A stretch of DNA of 64,000 nt from contig QVRM01005607.1 in assembly GCA_003439945.1 (NCBI GenBank), forward strand, positions 62,001 to 126,000, written 5' to 3'. Below are positions 9,570-19,550 of this stretch, in pieces. Position numbers and translations under genes: made by a program. The notes below the pieces were generated by a model, which saw only the letters and a list, made by a program, of their open reading frames with translations, was not told the origin of the DNA and searched no databases. The stretch's first letter is position 1. The number at the start of each line of letters is the position of its first letter. Source of the DNA: Dermanyssus gallinae (Eukaryota; Arthropoda; Arachnida; Mesostigmata; Dermanyssidae).

Positions 9570-11045
9570 CAAAATGAACAGTGACATTAGCGTACTGCAG
9601 ATAAACCTTTGCAATAAAGCATAGGGCATAGATCAACCCGTGGCCGAAAAATAACATGGAATTCTACTACTCTCCGAGACGCCCAAACCTGGACGCCACT
9701 CTAACAATAAGTTCTCTTCGATCATGGTATGATTGTCTCACGAGACTATCCCTTCTCGGTGGGGTAAGGTACGCACTTCTGTTTATCATCATTTCTGGCC
9801 TCGCGATCTGCTCCCAACAGGCGATTGTTGGAGGGGACTTGAATGTCGCCTACAGTTTTTGGGGAAGAAGCTCCTCGTCTCGGAAAGGAGAGATCCTGCT
9901 AGAATGGGCAACCCTGGGCAGATCAACAACTCGTGAACGCTCCAGGGTATACCTTCTACAACGACATACACAGATAAACGTTAGGTTTGACGTTTTCGTC
10001 AGAAGGATTAACACACCGAAGAACTGACTGAAGGGTCCACGAGGAGCAACACTAGCTGATCCATCTTTGCGTAACCTTCTCCGTCAATTTAACTATTTCC
10101 CAGTCCTCTGTCCCCACGCAACGACATCACAGCCCTATAAGAATGCTCTCTTCTTTACCCAAAACAGCTGAACAGATTGTCAACGGACAATTATTAACAG
10201 AGCAAGAAGGCGCTGTCGGAAAACCAGCACGGCTTCCACGCTTTCGTGGGACGCCATGAACAAAACACGTAAAGAAAGGCGTGTTCGCTTACTTATGACG
10301 CATCCTAGCGTCGTACATAAAATGCCAAGTTACCTACGAAGGCGTGAACTATTCAGTCACAGCCGGGGAACTCAAAGAGTTGTACTGGGACAAACCCTGT
10401 GGGCTATAACCTATTATGCAATACTTAGGCTCCCACATTCCCCCGGGAGTTTATACCGTCGCCTACGCTAGTGATGACGGATCCTGGCCGCTTGTGTGTG
10501 CTTGTGGATCTCCTCAAAGAAACAGCCAAAGGAACCTTCAAATTGGCTTCACCTGGGCGTAATCCTGGATAGGGCTCTCATAGGAACACCGCCCGACTCT
10601 CGGTGCTTATCTTAACGTCAATAGTAGATATTATCATGCTATATGCTGCACCTTTAAGGGAAACCACGACTAGTAGTTTTATAACACGCCGCCTCCTCAA
10701 CAAGACCCAAAGACCTATGGCGCTCAACATTGCACGAACTAGTTGCAAGGCTTCCTCGGCAGTCATACAAGTGCTCGCTAGATAGAGTCCCTGGGAACTA
10801 AGGCTGGCCTTAAGAAACCCCTCAGTTAACGTCCGGACGTAGGAAATGCTAATCAGCCGGGCCATTCTAGACACTGGACAAAGACAATACTCTCTGATGT
10901 CAAGAAATGATACAGCCTTAAATACGGCTAGCCTGTCTATTTACTCGTGCAACTACTAAGGGGGCACGGTAGCTGCTTTCAGCTTTCATCTCTACACCGC
11001 TTTGGTAAAACTCCCGACAAGAGGTGAAGAGGCCAGCTAATCTCT
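9570..11045 (+). mobile_element. Decayed R1-like LINE
   Basis: An ATG at 9574 opens MNSDISVLQINLCNKA, the typical start of an R1-clade ORF2 endonuclease. Further on, in shifted frames, are VGGDLNVAYSFWGRSSSS...GEILLEW (endonuclease GDxN block), YTVAYASDD (10,455-10,478, a disrupted RT YxDD), HLGVILDRALI (about 10,550-10,582) and TQRPMALNIARTSCKASSAV (RT thumb of R1 elements). At about 1.5 kb it is far shorter than a full ORF2 of 3 kb or more, so most of the linker and early RT is deleted. Many stops make it a dead copy. Confidence 0.75.
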
Positions 11046-11204
11046 ATTAAAAAAATGGATGCATATACACACACACATACAACGACAACATTTGACCAAT
11101 CGAAGAGACAGAGAGACAGAAATCTCCTTAATGACGAGAGAGGCGTAGAAAAACATAACCATTGTCTGTTAAACCAAAAGTTGTCCCCTAACTCTCCGAA
11201 GCGA

Positions 11205-11895
11205 AACGAGCACACCGGGCGTCGTTGTTAGGGGGGCGATTGTAATGTGGGACTCGCGACTGGTGAGAGGCGATCGGCGTGTCACAACGTCGAAAGTTGG
11301 CAGTGATAATGGGAGCCAACGTTGGAACAGTGTGGACCATTGTACTAGACAGGTTGGCTTACCGGACGGTGTGCGCGCAGTGAGTTCAGAAGAAGCTCAG
11401 CGATCATAAAAACCCCGCTTTTTTGGAGCGGACCATCACCGATGTCATGAGTTGGCGTCATCACCTCGAGCCAGAGACAAAGATGGACAGCATGCAATGG
11501 AATTAACAGTGACGTATACTGTGAGACACTCCGTAGCCGAACGCAACTCTATCAAGAGCAAACGACCTGAGCTGCTCACGAATGGAGCGATTCTGCGGTT
11601 CGAGATCAGGCTTTCACACGTCTCCCTTTGTCATGGAAATATCGCCCTGTGACTTCCATCAGTTTGGTCTGTTAAAATACATCTTACAGGCGCTTTAACT
11701 TGGACGACAAACTGAAGGACACAAAACTAACAATTGTCACAGCTGCAGGAATTCTAAGAGCAGGGATTCTTTCGGCTGGTGAAATGGTGGGATCGTTGTA
11801 CTCAGGCCTCTGGTTATCTGTAATAAAAAACTTTAATTGCAGCTACAGTGTCGTTTCGCACCTTTTCATTTAAACACCATAATTAAGTCATAAAT
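11205..11895 (+). pseudogene. Mariner transposase remnant
   Basis: Translated pieces in several frames include a VCAQWV.KKLSDH block (mariner 'ARWVPKxLTxxHK'), WRHHLEPETKMDSMQWN (about 11,450-11,503; mariner 'TWVHHFxPETKxQSMEW'), and CDFHQFGLLK (about 11,648-11,677; mariner 'CDFHLFxPLK'). A LVKWWDRC block near the C-terminus is also readable. Such proteins bind inverted repeats and move DNA into TA sites. The segment bearing the second catalytic Asp is reduced or lost, and frameshifts abound. I cannot define the terminal repeats. Confidence 0.8.
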
Positions 11896-12069
11896 TCTCC
11901 TCATTTTACCAATCCACTCCCTCCGTTTCCACCCGCTCAGCTAAGCTAGTAAGGCTCTCCCTATACCACGTGCATGCAATACCCATACTAAAGTGTTCTT
12001 CGCAAAGGCCTTAAGCGCAGGCCGTCGTTGAGCCCGACACGCAGCACTTAACGGCATATTTAGCCGAGG
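11896..12069. other. Short non-coding gap
   Basis: An A/T-rich gap between the mariner remnant and a possible LINE tail; nothing is recognised. Confidence 0.4.
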
Positions 12070-12565
12070 ACCTTACGTGACCCTTACGTGCTTCGATATG
12101 GGTTGCGTGTTGGTATGGGATGTAACCGTCACGAGCTCATTAGCATCTTCACTGGTGTCAAGTGAGGGAGCGGAACACGCTGGTCATTCGTCTGTGTTGG
12201 CGGAGGCCAATGAGTCAGATGCCAGTATTACCCACCCCCACGGCTTCCGCCCGTTGGCGGAGATTTCAGGCACTGAGAGATGGTAGGCCCGAGGACCTAC
12301 AAACATATTCAACGAGTGTGGCAATAAGGCGCTCAACGGTTCAACGGGGGCCACAAGAGTTGCCGAATACCTACACCAAAGACTATCGCTGGACATTCAG
12401 GGGGTAGCGCCGCCTCTATGCGTGACCCCAAGAATGTGTGGCGTTTTTATCGATGTTATCCGGTATAGACGTTCTTTAGTAGACAACTGTTACCGATTCG
12501 CTTGTGTGCTACTACTCCTTTAAATTATAATAAAGGCTATTTCTACTACTATTACTACTACGCTA
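12070..12565 (+). mobile_element. Possible LINE 3' end with ACT/ATT tail
   Basis: The segment finishes with AATAATAAAGGCTATTTC followed by an imperfect (CTA)/(TTA) tail, as many LINE 3' ends do. A frame reading VAEYLHQRLSLDIQGVAPP could be a decayed C-terminus. I do not recognise it clearly, so treat it as a candidate repeat. Confidence 0.3.
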
Positions 12566-12871
12566 CCTGCTACGCGAAATGTGTATATTGAGATCATACT
12601 ATCGTCGCGTTATAAAACAGGAAAATAAATGCTGACTACGATGAACTATTTATGGTATTTATCTTGCAAACACAAAAGCTTTTCATAGGCAGTTATATAT
12701 ATACAAGCAAATCAGGAAAACAAATAATACTTTTTTACAATATATGTCAGATTTATTATCACACATGTTGTGTAGAAAAAGTACAGTTAAAATATATGCA
12801 TATGTATACATACACACATTTAGACTTATAAAATAATAGATATATAAAAGCTATGAAGCTACGACGCGAGG
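12566..12871. other. A/T-rich flank, probably LINE 3' UTR
   Basis: A/T-rich sequence following, in minus-strand sense, the stop codon of the LINE fragment at 12,872. It may be that element's 3' UTR; no clear poly(A) or tail is seen. Confidence 0.35.
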
Positions 12872-13500
12872 TTAGTCGTCTAGACTAGCTAGAGACGGGA
12901 CTAGGGTGCAGGAGGCAGCATGGTATCTACCGCAAGGTAGTTTACAGCGTTGACACACACAAGAGTTCGAGGGATCATGGAACCCGGATGTCGCGCACAG
13001 CACGTGGTGGAAGCCATGCACGGTGAACCTAGTCACCACATGGCGGTTAGATCGGCTCGGCCCTTTCCATGCCTGGTTTTGCGTCGCTCCTGTGCTAAAG
13101 AAATCCGCATCAATTTCCGCAAACTTGCACTCCCACGTTTTGAGGACGTTGACGTAGTTAGAAGATGAGGGCAAGTCGAAACGTCGTCTTAGCTCCTCGA
13201 CGAATAGGGGGGTGTCCGTGAGGAGATAGACAAGTCGATTTCGGGCTAAACGATGGAGGCCCAGGACTCGCTTGAGGTAAGCTGCCTTCAGACTATTTAG
13301 ATGCTCAAGGCTGGCTGGGGTGAGATCGTTCCATATTATTTCGATGCCGTAGGCGGCCATTGGAGCAATCTTTAGATCGAACAGTCTCAGTGCCGTTGGG
13401 ATGGACAGCAGCTGCGGCTTTCTAATTGTAGTCATTGCTACTAGCGCCTTTCTGCATCTTTCCTTGATATGCTGCAGGAAACATCGGCCGTTCGACGTTA
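12872..13500 (-). pseudogene. LINE family A fragment: RT thumb and Cys/His C-terminus
   Basis: A minus-strand open frame reads LTSNGRCFLQHIKERCRKAL (RT thumb), IAPMAAYGIEIIWNDLTPAS and YLKRVLGLHRLARNRL, and ends with a Cys/His cluster CVCQRCKLPCGRYHAASC, likely a zinc knuckle. It is the same family as 1-2040 but less decayed here, with no internal stop over about 205 codons. It starts inside the RT thumb, so it is 5'-truncated and cannot encode a polymerase. The first residues of the open frame (13,501-13,549) belong to flanking DNA. Confidence 0.8.
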
Positions 13501-13503
13501 GAA

Positions 13504-13524
13504 CTACAACTACTTTAGTTGTAG
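13504..13524. repeat. Perfect 9 bp hairpin between two opposed LINEs
   Basis: CTACAACTA and its complement TAGTTGTAG flank CTT exactly where the minus-strand LINE fragment ends and the plus-strand LINE begins. Confidence 0.85.
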
Positions 13525-13542
13525 AGAAGGTCGGGGGGAGGA

Positions 13543-16185
13543 GTGGCACTATATGTGAGGAGTGATTATGTTGCGCGAGAACGTAATGATCTCAAATTCA
13601 GAATCTCAGACGATCTGCTCTGTGAGAGTCTGTTTCTGGAAATAGAGGGTGGCGCTGAAGGAGACACCACTATTGTAGGTGTCTTCTATAGGCAGCCGAA
13701 GGGAAACCCAGCGCACTTTGTTACCTCGTTGGAGACTCTCTTGTCAAGAATCGGTAATAGGAAATCCATAATACTCGGTGACGCAAATCTCAATACAATG
13801 GCGGAGTCTGTCGAGGCACAGGAATTAATTGAAACTTTAGAACAGTTCTGCTATAAAGAAGTTGTCAATGTTCCAACCAGGGTGGCAACCACAATACGTA
13901 GAGGAACCGCATATAACACTTCCACTTGCATCGATCACATCTATACTAACGTGCAGACGTTGTCGTTACTCGCATCTGGAGCTCTCACAACTACCTTCGT
14001 GGACCACCACGCAACATTTATTTCTGTAGTCTCTAAGAGAATAGGCCGACCTGCCTCTATGACCTATAAATACAATTACGACCAAATATTGGCAGAACTT
14101 GCAATGACTAACTGGAATGACTTATACGATATCTCGGATGTAGACGAAGCGTTTGCATGCTTTAACGAGAGAGTGATGGCGGCAGTGACTAGAGGCAAAA
14201 GAGAAATTAGGCAAAAGTTAAACAAAGGTCAGCCACGTAAGCCATGGGTCACTGCCGAGCTGCTTGAAATGATAGAGGAGAAGGAGGCAGCCTATACGGC
14301 GTATCGCAGTGACCCCAACGCCCGCAGGCGTCAAGCGTATGTTAGACTGAGAAACAAAGTTGTCTCGTTTTCAAGAAAGTGCAGACTGGAGGCTAATGGG
14401 AAGATTGTCTGCGATAGAATACAGGAGAGGCGGAGCCCATGGGAAGCCATCCAGCCAGTCATGGGAGGTGCCCAGGAAAAAAAGTGTGTCAAACTAAAGA
14501 TTGATGCTGAGATAGTCACAGACTGTGTACGACTTTCTAACATCTTTAATGACTATTATGCAACTTGCGTAACGGCTGACACCGAATGCTCGGCCGCTTA
14601 CGAGGTACCGATCTCGATACCTGAACTGCACGAGCCATTTTCGCCTAGGCCGGTCCCTGTGGATCGAGCGCATTACCTGCTGAAAAGGGTCACAATTTGC
14701 TCGGTGGGAGAAGGTCACATACCCTCTCAAGTCTTGAGACACTGCGCTGACGTTATTGCTGACGCAGTGGCATTCATAGTTAATCTGTCGACACGCCAGG
14801 GGATCTACCCTACGGCCCTAAAATTGTATCGCGTTGTACCACTGTTTAAAGGCGGTAACAGACTAAGCAAGGAAAATTACAGGCCGGTCAGTATCCCCCC
14901 TCCAATGTCCAAGATTTTCGAAAAAGCTGTATATGAACAGTTGAACGAACACTTTGAGATGTTTAATGGCCTAAGTCAGCGTCAGTTCGGTTTTCGATCC
15001 AAAATGTCGACGACTGTACCCATCATGGATTTTGTTGAAGAGGTTCGCAGAAACCTAATGTTAAAAAAGACAGTCGCCGGCGTATTTGTAGATCTTAGAA
15101 AAGCATTTGATACAGTTGATGTAAATATTCTGATTAAAAAGTTAACTCGATATGGAGCGGATGATATTTTTTTGTCTTGGCTGTGGTCGTTTATGTCGAA
15201 TAGAAGGCAAGTTGTTCAAGTGGGCAATGCAATCTCGGATGTAAGAAATATATCTGTTGGAGTGGCTCAGGGCAGTATAGGTGGTCCACTTCTCTTCAAC
15301 ATCTTTATTAACGACATATTTAGCGTAACAAAACATGCAAAGTTGACCTTGTTTGCGGACGATACTACCGCCCTATTCGTCGGGAACTTCCCAACTGAGG
15401 TAGAGGCTATGGTCCGCGAGGACATTCAGAGGTTATCATCATGGTTCAGGAGTAACGGTCTCTATATGAATTGGAGGAAAACAGGTGTAATGCAATTCCT
15501 TTCCCCGCGGGGTTCCGTTACGATTAATCCCCTCCGTTTCCAGTGCGACGGCATAGCCCTTTCGCTTCTAAAGGAAACGAAGTTCCTAGGCGTTACGTTG
15601 GACGAAAAGCTGACCTTTGAAGCGCATGTCACACATATACGTAAGAAAATATCTGGCAGCAATGCAGCTCTATACAGAGCTCGACGAATTCTTCCCCAAA
15701 ACTGCCTGATGGCGATGTATTTTGCCTACGTCCATAGTCACCTGACCTACGCTGTAGAAGTTTATGGCTTAACACAGATGCGTCTTATCAGGTCGCTTCA
15801 CCGACTCCAAAAACGAGCACTGAGAACAACTCTGGACCTCTGGATGCGAGATTCAGTGCAACCGCACTACAAAAATATTAACATTTTGCCGTTCCCAAAA
15901 CTTATAGAATACTGTCTCGTAGTTGAAATTAAGCGTATACTCCTTGGAGTGCATCCAAACTTATATGGTCTGGCAACATCAGCAACACCCATATCTACAA
16001 GGGGTAACGCATCAAACCTGCTTACTCTGTCACACGCCAACTCCAACCAGTCAAGGCTATCAATCAGAAACATTGGGGCCTCCTACTGGAACAGAGTACC
16101 GGCCTCCGTTAGGCAGGCAAAGTCCCTGCTCAAATTCAAATGCGATCTCAAAGAGCATTATCTTGAAACTTTGGTATCTGGTTAA
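13543..16185 (+). CDS. LINE endonuclease/reverse transcriptase (5'-truncated ORF2-type)
   Basis: The 880-codon frame encodes the C-terminal half of an apurinic-like endonuclease: VGVFYRQP (residues 45-52), LGDANLN (78-84), DHIYT (131-135) and the DHHATF metal-site block (154-159). A linker follows, then a full RT: ENYRPVS (444-450), QFGFR (481-485), FVDLRKAFDTV (515-525), AQGSIGGPLLF (575-585), the catalytic FADD (604-607; 15,352-15,363) and LGVTLDEKLTF (682-692). The C-terminus has SYWNRVPASV and a basic helix. The first codon is GTG in a frame that opens at a TAG at 13,522-13,524, and no ATG precedes the endonuclease residues, so translation start is lost with the 5' end. RT motifs look intact, but the nickase half is missing, making autonomous movement unlikely. 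The Gln-Gly-Ser of AQGSIGGP replaces the more usual Gln-Gly-Ser-x-Leu-Gly-Pro by Ile-Gly. Confidence 0.9.
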   Translation: MALYVRSDYVARERNDLKFRISDDLLCESLFLEIEGGAEGDTTIVGVFYRQPKGNPAHFVTSLETLLSRIGNRKSIILGDANLNTMAESVEAQELIETLEQFCYKEVVNVPTRVATTIRRGTAYNTSTCIDHIYTNVQTLSLLASGALTTTFVDHHATFISVVSKRIGRPASMTYKYNYDQILAELAMTNWNDLYDISDVDEAFACFNERVMAAVTRGKREIRQKLNKGQPRKPWVTAELLEMIEEKEAAYTAYRSDPNARRRQAYVRLRNKVVSFSRKCRLEANGKIVCDRIQERRSPWEAIQPVMGGAQEKKCVKLKIDAEIVTDCVRLSNIFNDYYATCVTADTECSAAYEVPISIPELHEPFSPRPVPVDRAHYLLKRVTICSVGEGHIPSQVLRHCADVIADAVAFIVNLSTRQGIYPTALKLYRVVPLFKGGNRLSKENYRPVSIPPPMSKIFEKAVYEQLNEHFEMFNGLSQRQFGFRSKMSTTVPIMDFVEEVRRNLMLKKTVAGVFVDLRKAFDTVDVNILIKKLTRYGADDIFLSWLWSFMSNRRQVVQVGNAISDVRNISVGVAQGSIGGPLLFNIFINDIFSVTKHAKLTLFADDTTALFVGNFPTEVEAMVREDIQRLSSWFRSNGLYMNWRKTGVMQFLSPRGSVTINPLRFQCDGIALSLLKETKFLGVTLDEKLTFEAHVTHIRKKISGSNAALYRARRILPQNCLMAMYFAYVHSHLTYAVEVYGLTQMRLIRSLHRLQKRALRTTLDLWMRDSVQPHYKNINILPFPKLIEYCLVVEIKRILLGVHPNLYGLATSATPISTRGNASNLLTLSHANSNQSRLSIRNIGASYWNRVPASVRQAKSLLKFKCDLKEHYLETLVSG

Positions 16186-16350
16186 AAGTGATATAAAAAT
16201 ACAATCATGTTGCAATATATTGTAAATAGGTGAAAATGGCATATATAAATTATACATTGTTATTCACAAAAGGGGCTCCGAACAAGCTATGTGCTTAATG
16301 GAGCTTGAAATTAATGTGTGTAATTATCTACAAGAAATGTCAATAAACAA
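16186..16350 (+). other. 3' UTR of the intact LINE with AATAAA
   Basis: An A/T-rich tail after the LINE stop codon containing GTCAATAAACAAAC. The exact end of the element is unclear because no long poly(A) or microsatellite tail follows immediately. Confidence 0.5.
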
Positions 16351-16464
16351 ACAGTTGAAACAGTAGAAGCAGTCCCAAGTAGGCAAACTTACTAACGTAG
16401 GGAAGGTCAAAACCGGCTAAACGAAGTCCATCGTTAGCAGCTAAACGCCCGCCTTTTACATTTT

Positions 16465-16467
<3 letters not shown>

Positions 16468-16544
<77 letters not shown>

Positions 16545-16554
16545 TATATATATA
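16468..16554. repeat. (TA)n microsatellite
   Basis: About 85 bp of nearly pure TA lying between the LINE 3' flank and a partial foldback-MITE arm. Confidence 0.95.
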
Positions 16555-16645
16555 CAAAGTATTCCTAAAAGATTTCCGAAGCGTACATGGAAATGTAGAG
16601 CTTTTTAAAGCAAATCTTTTTCCAATGGAACATGGTCCACACCCC
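16552..16645. mobile_element. Partial arm of the foldback/MITE family
   Basis: The sequence GTAGAGCTTTTTAAAGCAAA followed by CCAATGGAACATGGTC matches the left arm of the element at 2169-3577 (GTAGAGCTCGTTAAAGCAAA...CCAATGGAACATGGTC). Only about 90 bp remain. Confidence 0.75.
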
Positions 16646-16862
16646 AGATGTGCGCGCAACCTCTTCTTTGACAATATTGAAACTAAATGCTAAACTAAAA
16701 AAGTAATATTATTAGGTCCCTTCCTCTAATATCAGCCGAACACGATAATAATCATAATGACAATAAATAAAATGATAAGAAGACTTGCAATATAAACACT
16801 CCATACCAGCCTTTGATAGCTTTGAGGAGTTGTGAAGCTCTGTACAAATGTAAACACTCATG

Positions 16863-16864
16863 GA

Positions 16865-16895
<31 letters not shown>

Positions 16896-16988
16896 GATAG
16901 ATATATATATTATTATATCTATATATATATATATATATTTATTATATATATATATATATATATATTATTATATATTTATATATATATA

Positions 16989-17039
<51 letters not shown>

Positions 17040-17050
17040 AATAATATATA

Positions 17051-17088
<38 letters not shown>
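16863..17088. repeat. Long TA-rich compound array
   Basis: About 225 bp of TA with TATT and GATA interruptions. It marks the boundary between the transposon-rich left part and the presumed host-gene leader. Confidence 0.95.
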
Positions 17089-17090
17089 AG

Positions 17091-19550
17091 CACAAACAAA
17101 CTTGTACACACTCCGCTGGAAAAACGCTGCCGGCGGGTTCTTCCCTTTCTTTATCATCATCATTATCATCATCCTCATCAGGATGGCGGCGGCGTTGCCA
17201 GTGTCCTATGTGTATGAGCAACGCGCGGGCGGATGGGCTGGGGAGCAAGCAACCACATGGCCGATTCGAATTTTGGCGCGCCGCCCGCCGTCGAGTGGCG
17301 AGGGCGGAGCCTCGATTGCGCGGCGCATGGCGGGACGGCATCGTCGGATGTCAGTTGTGCTCGGATCTTCGTTGGGAGCGTTTCGAAGCTGCTGCTGCTG
17401 CTGCTGCTACAGTAGCGCCCGTCAGAGCCACCGGCAGGCAGGCGGACCGGCACGTAACAAAGAAAGAAGGAAAGAAAAGAAAGAAGAGGCACAGCGAATA
17501 CAGCTTGGTCGGTCAGCAGCGGTGGAGAGCGGGTGCTACTTACGTACTCATGTATGGTGGGCGAAGGGTGTTCTACAATATCTGCTCCCTCTCTCCGCTT
17601 TGACTGGTGTTAGCTGGGTACTACAGCGTTGTCGCTGCCGCCGACATATACTAAGGGTAGTGAGTGTTCTCTTGTTGTGCGGGTGGTGATCAAGAACAGG
17701 AGTTGGCCTGACGGCTTGTTGTTGTTGTTGTTTTGGCTACTTTTCTTCTGCTGCTGCTGCTGTTCTTGCGGCTGGCACTGCTGTGTTTTCAATGAGTGCC
17801 GTCGATACCATTGCTACCACCAGCACCACCTCCTCCTCCTTGTTCTTCTTCTCTGTTTTGGGCCAGGGGGCTCTCTGTGATCGTGGGCAGTGTCAATGCA
17901 GCAGCGGCGTACGGCGTCCGCCCGTGATGTGAACCTCTCCGTGGGTTGTGTGCTACGTTAACGAAGCCGGCTTACCGAAACAGCTCGTTGGCATCGTTGA
18001 AATAGTTGTGTTTCTTTCTTTTTTTGTTGTTGTTGGTTTGTTTGCCATATCTCGTCGGCAAGAACAACAAGTGAAGAAACAAGAAACGACTTCATAAGAT
18101 CGTCGTCATCTTCGTCGACTCTACAACAACAACAACAACAACAACCACAACAAGAGCAACAATAACAGTAACAACAACTACAGAAAGTTGTGCGTCCTCA
18201 ACTCAAACTGCTACGACTCGTCGTGTTTAACTTCTTTCTTACTAGTACGAATTCTACAGGTACCTCTCTCTCTCTCTACCAGTATCAATCACACTTTGCT
18301 TCTCAGAAGTTTGTCTATGTTGTGGCTGCTGCAAGTGTTACAAAGTTTCCACTGCTGGAGTAGTTGTAGTCGTAGTAGTTAGTGGTGGTGGTTGTGGTGG
18401 TAGTAGTTGTTGTTGCAAGTAGTTCAGGACCTGAGTCCTGTCAGATGAAATGACAAGCTACAATGCCAGCAGCAATAACAAAAGCAACATCAACAGCAAC
18501 AACAAAGACGACACTATGACGACAGCAGCAGCAACAACTACAATAACAACAACGACAACAACCGAACCGCAAGGTGTGTCAACTAGTGACCGAAAGGTTA
18601 TTGCGCACTAAAACCGTTCAGAAGTTTACGCCAATGGGTAACATCCAGTGGTCGATATTGATCGAAGCCTGAAAAGTGGGTGACAAAACCAATCAGCTGC
18701 GAAACAACCACCACAACAACAACAGAAACAACTTCAAGGAGGAGAGCACCATCAGAGACAAACAAGAAAACAAGACGTGCTTGTGGCACTGGAGTTGGAG
18801 TAGAGGCTGTTCCTGGGTGTGTGCGTATTACGCGAGATGCGCCTGTTATAGTAAGTTACGTTATTTACGCCGGCTTCAGTCCAGTGACGTCCTTACGCAA
18901 CGTGTTAATTGCTGCTTCTCAAATCACGAATCACGGTTTTGTGTGTGTGGGATCGGTGAGCCGATTTTCGGTCGCTTCGGCCTGAGAGCCTGTGTGAGTG
19001 AGAGTTTTCCCCCTTGGTCCAGTGCGACTTGCGGTGGTTCGTCCGGCAGTTCGATCACCAACAAATGAGTTCGTGTTGATTTGAGTAGTTGCTAATTGTG
19101 TGGATTAATGATTTGTGTGTGTGTGTATGTTTTTGCGCGCACGGGTGTCGTACATTCAATACCGCGACATCGTCTCGACCTTCTGGTCGGGCTGAAGAAG
19201 TCGACTTACCACGAAAGTAGAAACTAGAAGAAGGAGAGGGAAAATCGAGAAAGAAATAAAGAACGCAAGATGAGCTGAACGAAGCTGGTCTAGGATTTAT
19301 CGCCCACCACCACAGCAACAGCAGCAGCTGAGTGAGATTCAGCTGGTTGGTTGAAGTTCAGTACGTTATGCGCTGTCGTTGTTCTTGTTGTTGTTGTTGC
19401 TGTAGCAGCCGCAGCTGAATTTTGTTCTCTTCTTCAGTGTTAATATTATCATTATTCTCATTATCAGCGGCAGCAGCACCGTCAGCATTACATCTACCAC
19501 ATTCCTCCCGTCGTTTCCTCTGCGTTTAGTTACGTTCTCGTTGTTCACGG
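17091..19550 (+). other. Low-complexity upstream region of a host gene (promoter/leader candidate)
   Basis: GC content rises and no transposon is recognisable. CAA/CAG-rich patches lie on the plus strand at 18,122-18,176, 18,478-18,562 and 18,709-18,735, with GTT patches at 17,717-17,731 and 19,378-19,399. Long open frames in several phases are chance products. Its position upstream of the signal-peptide exon suggests promoter, untranslated exon or intron sequence, but no TATA box or initiator can be fixed by eye. Confidence 0.35.

Larger units (their letters stand above)
13523..16350 (+). mobile_element. 5'-truncated LINE (CR1/Jockey-like) with long intact ORF
   Basis: The element starts within the endonuclease domain, runs through a complete RT, and is followed by a 3' UTR with AATAAA at about 16,339-16,346. 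Lack of stops over 880 codons suggests recent insertion. It lies head-to-head with the minus-strand family A fragment, separated by about 20 bp. Confidence 0.85.

Noticed and set aside
13543..13545. A translation start at the first codon of the long LINE frame
   Set aside because: The codon is GTG and homologous residues begin just upstream of it (RSGGG), so it is a truncation point rather than a start.
12872..16185. Twin-priming (5' inversion) of a single LINE
   Set aside because: The two opposed fragments have different C-termini (Cys/His cluster against WNRVPASV tail), so they are different families.
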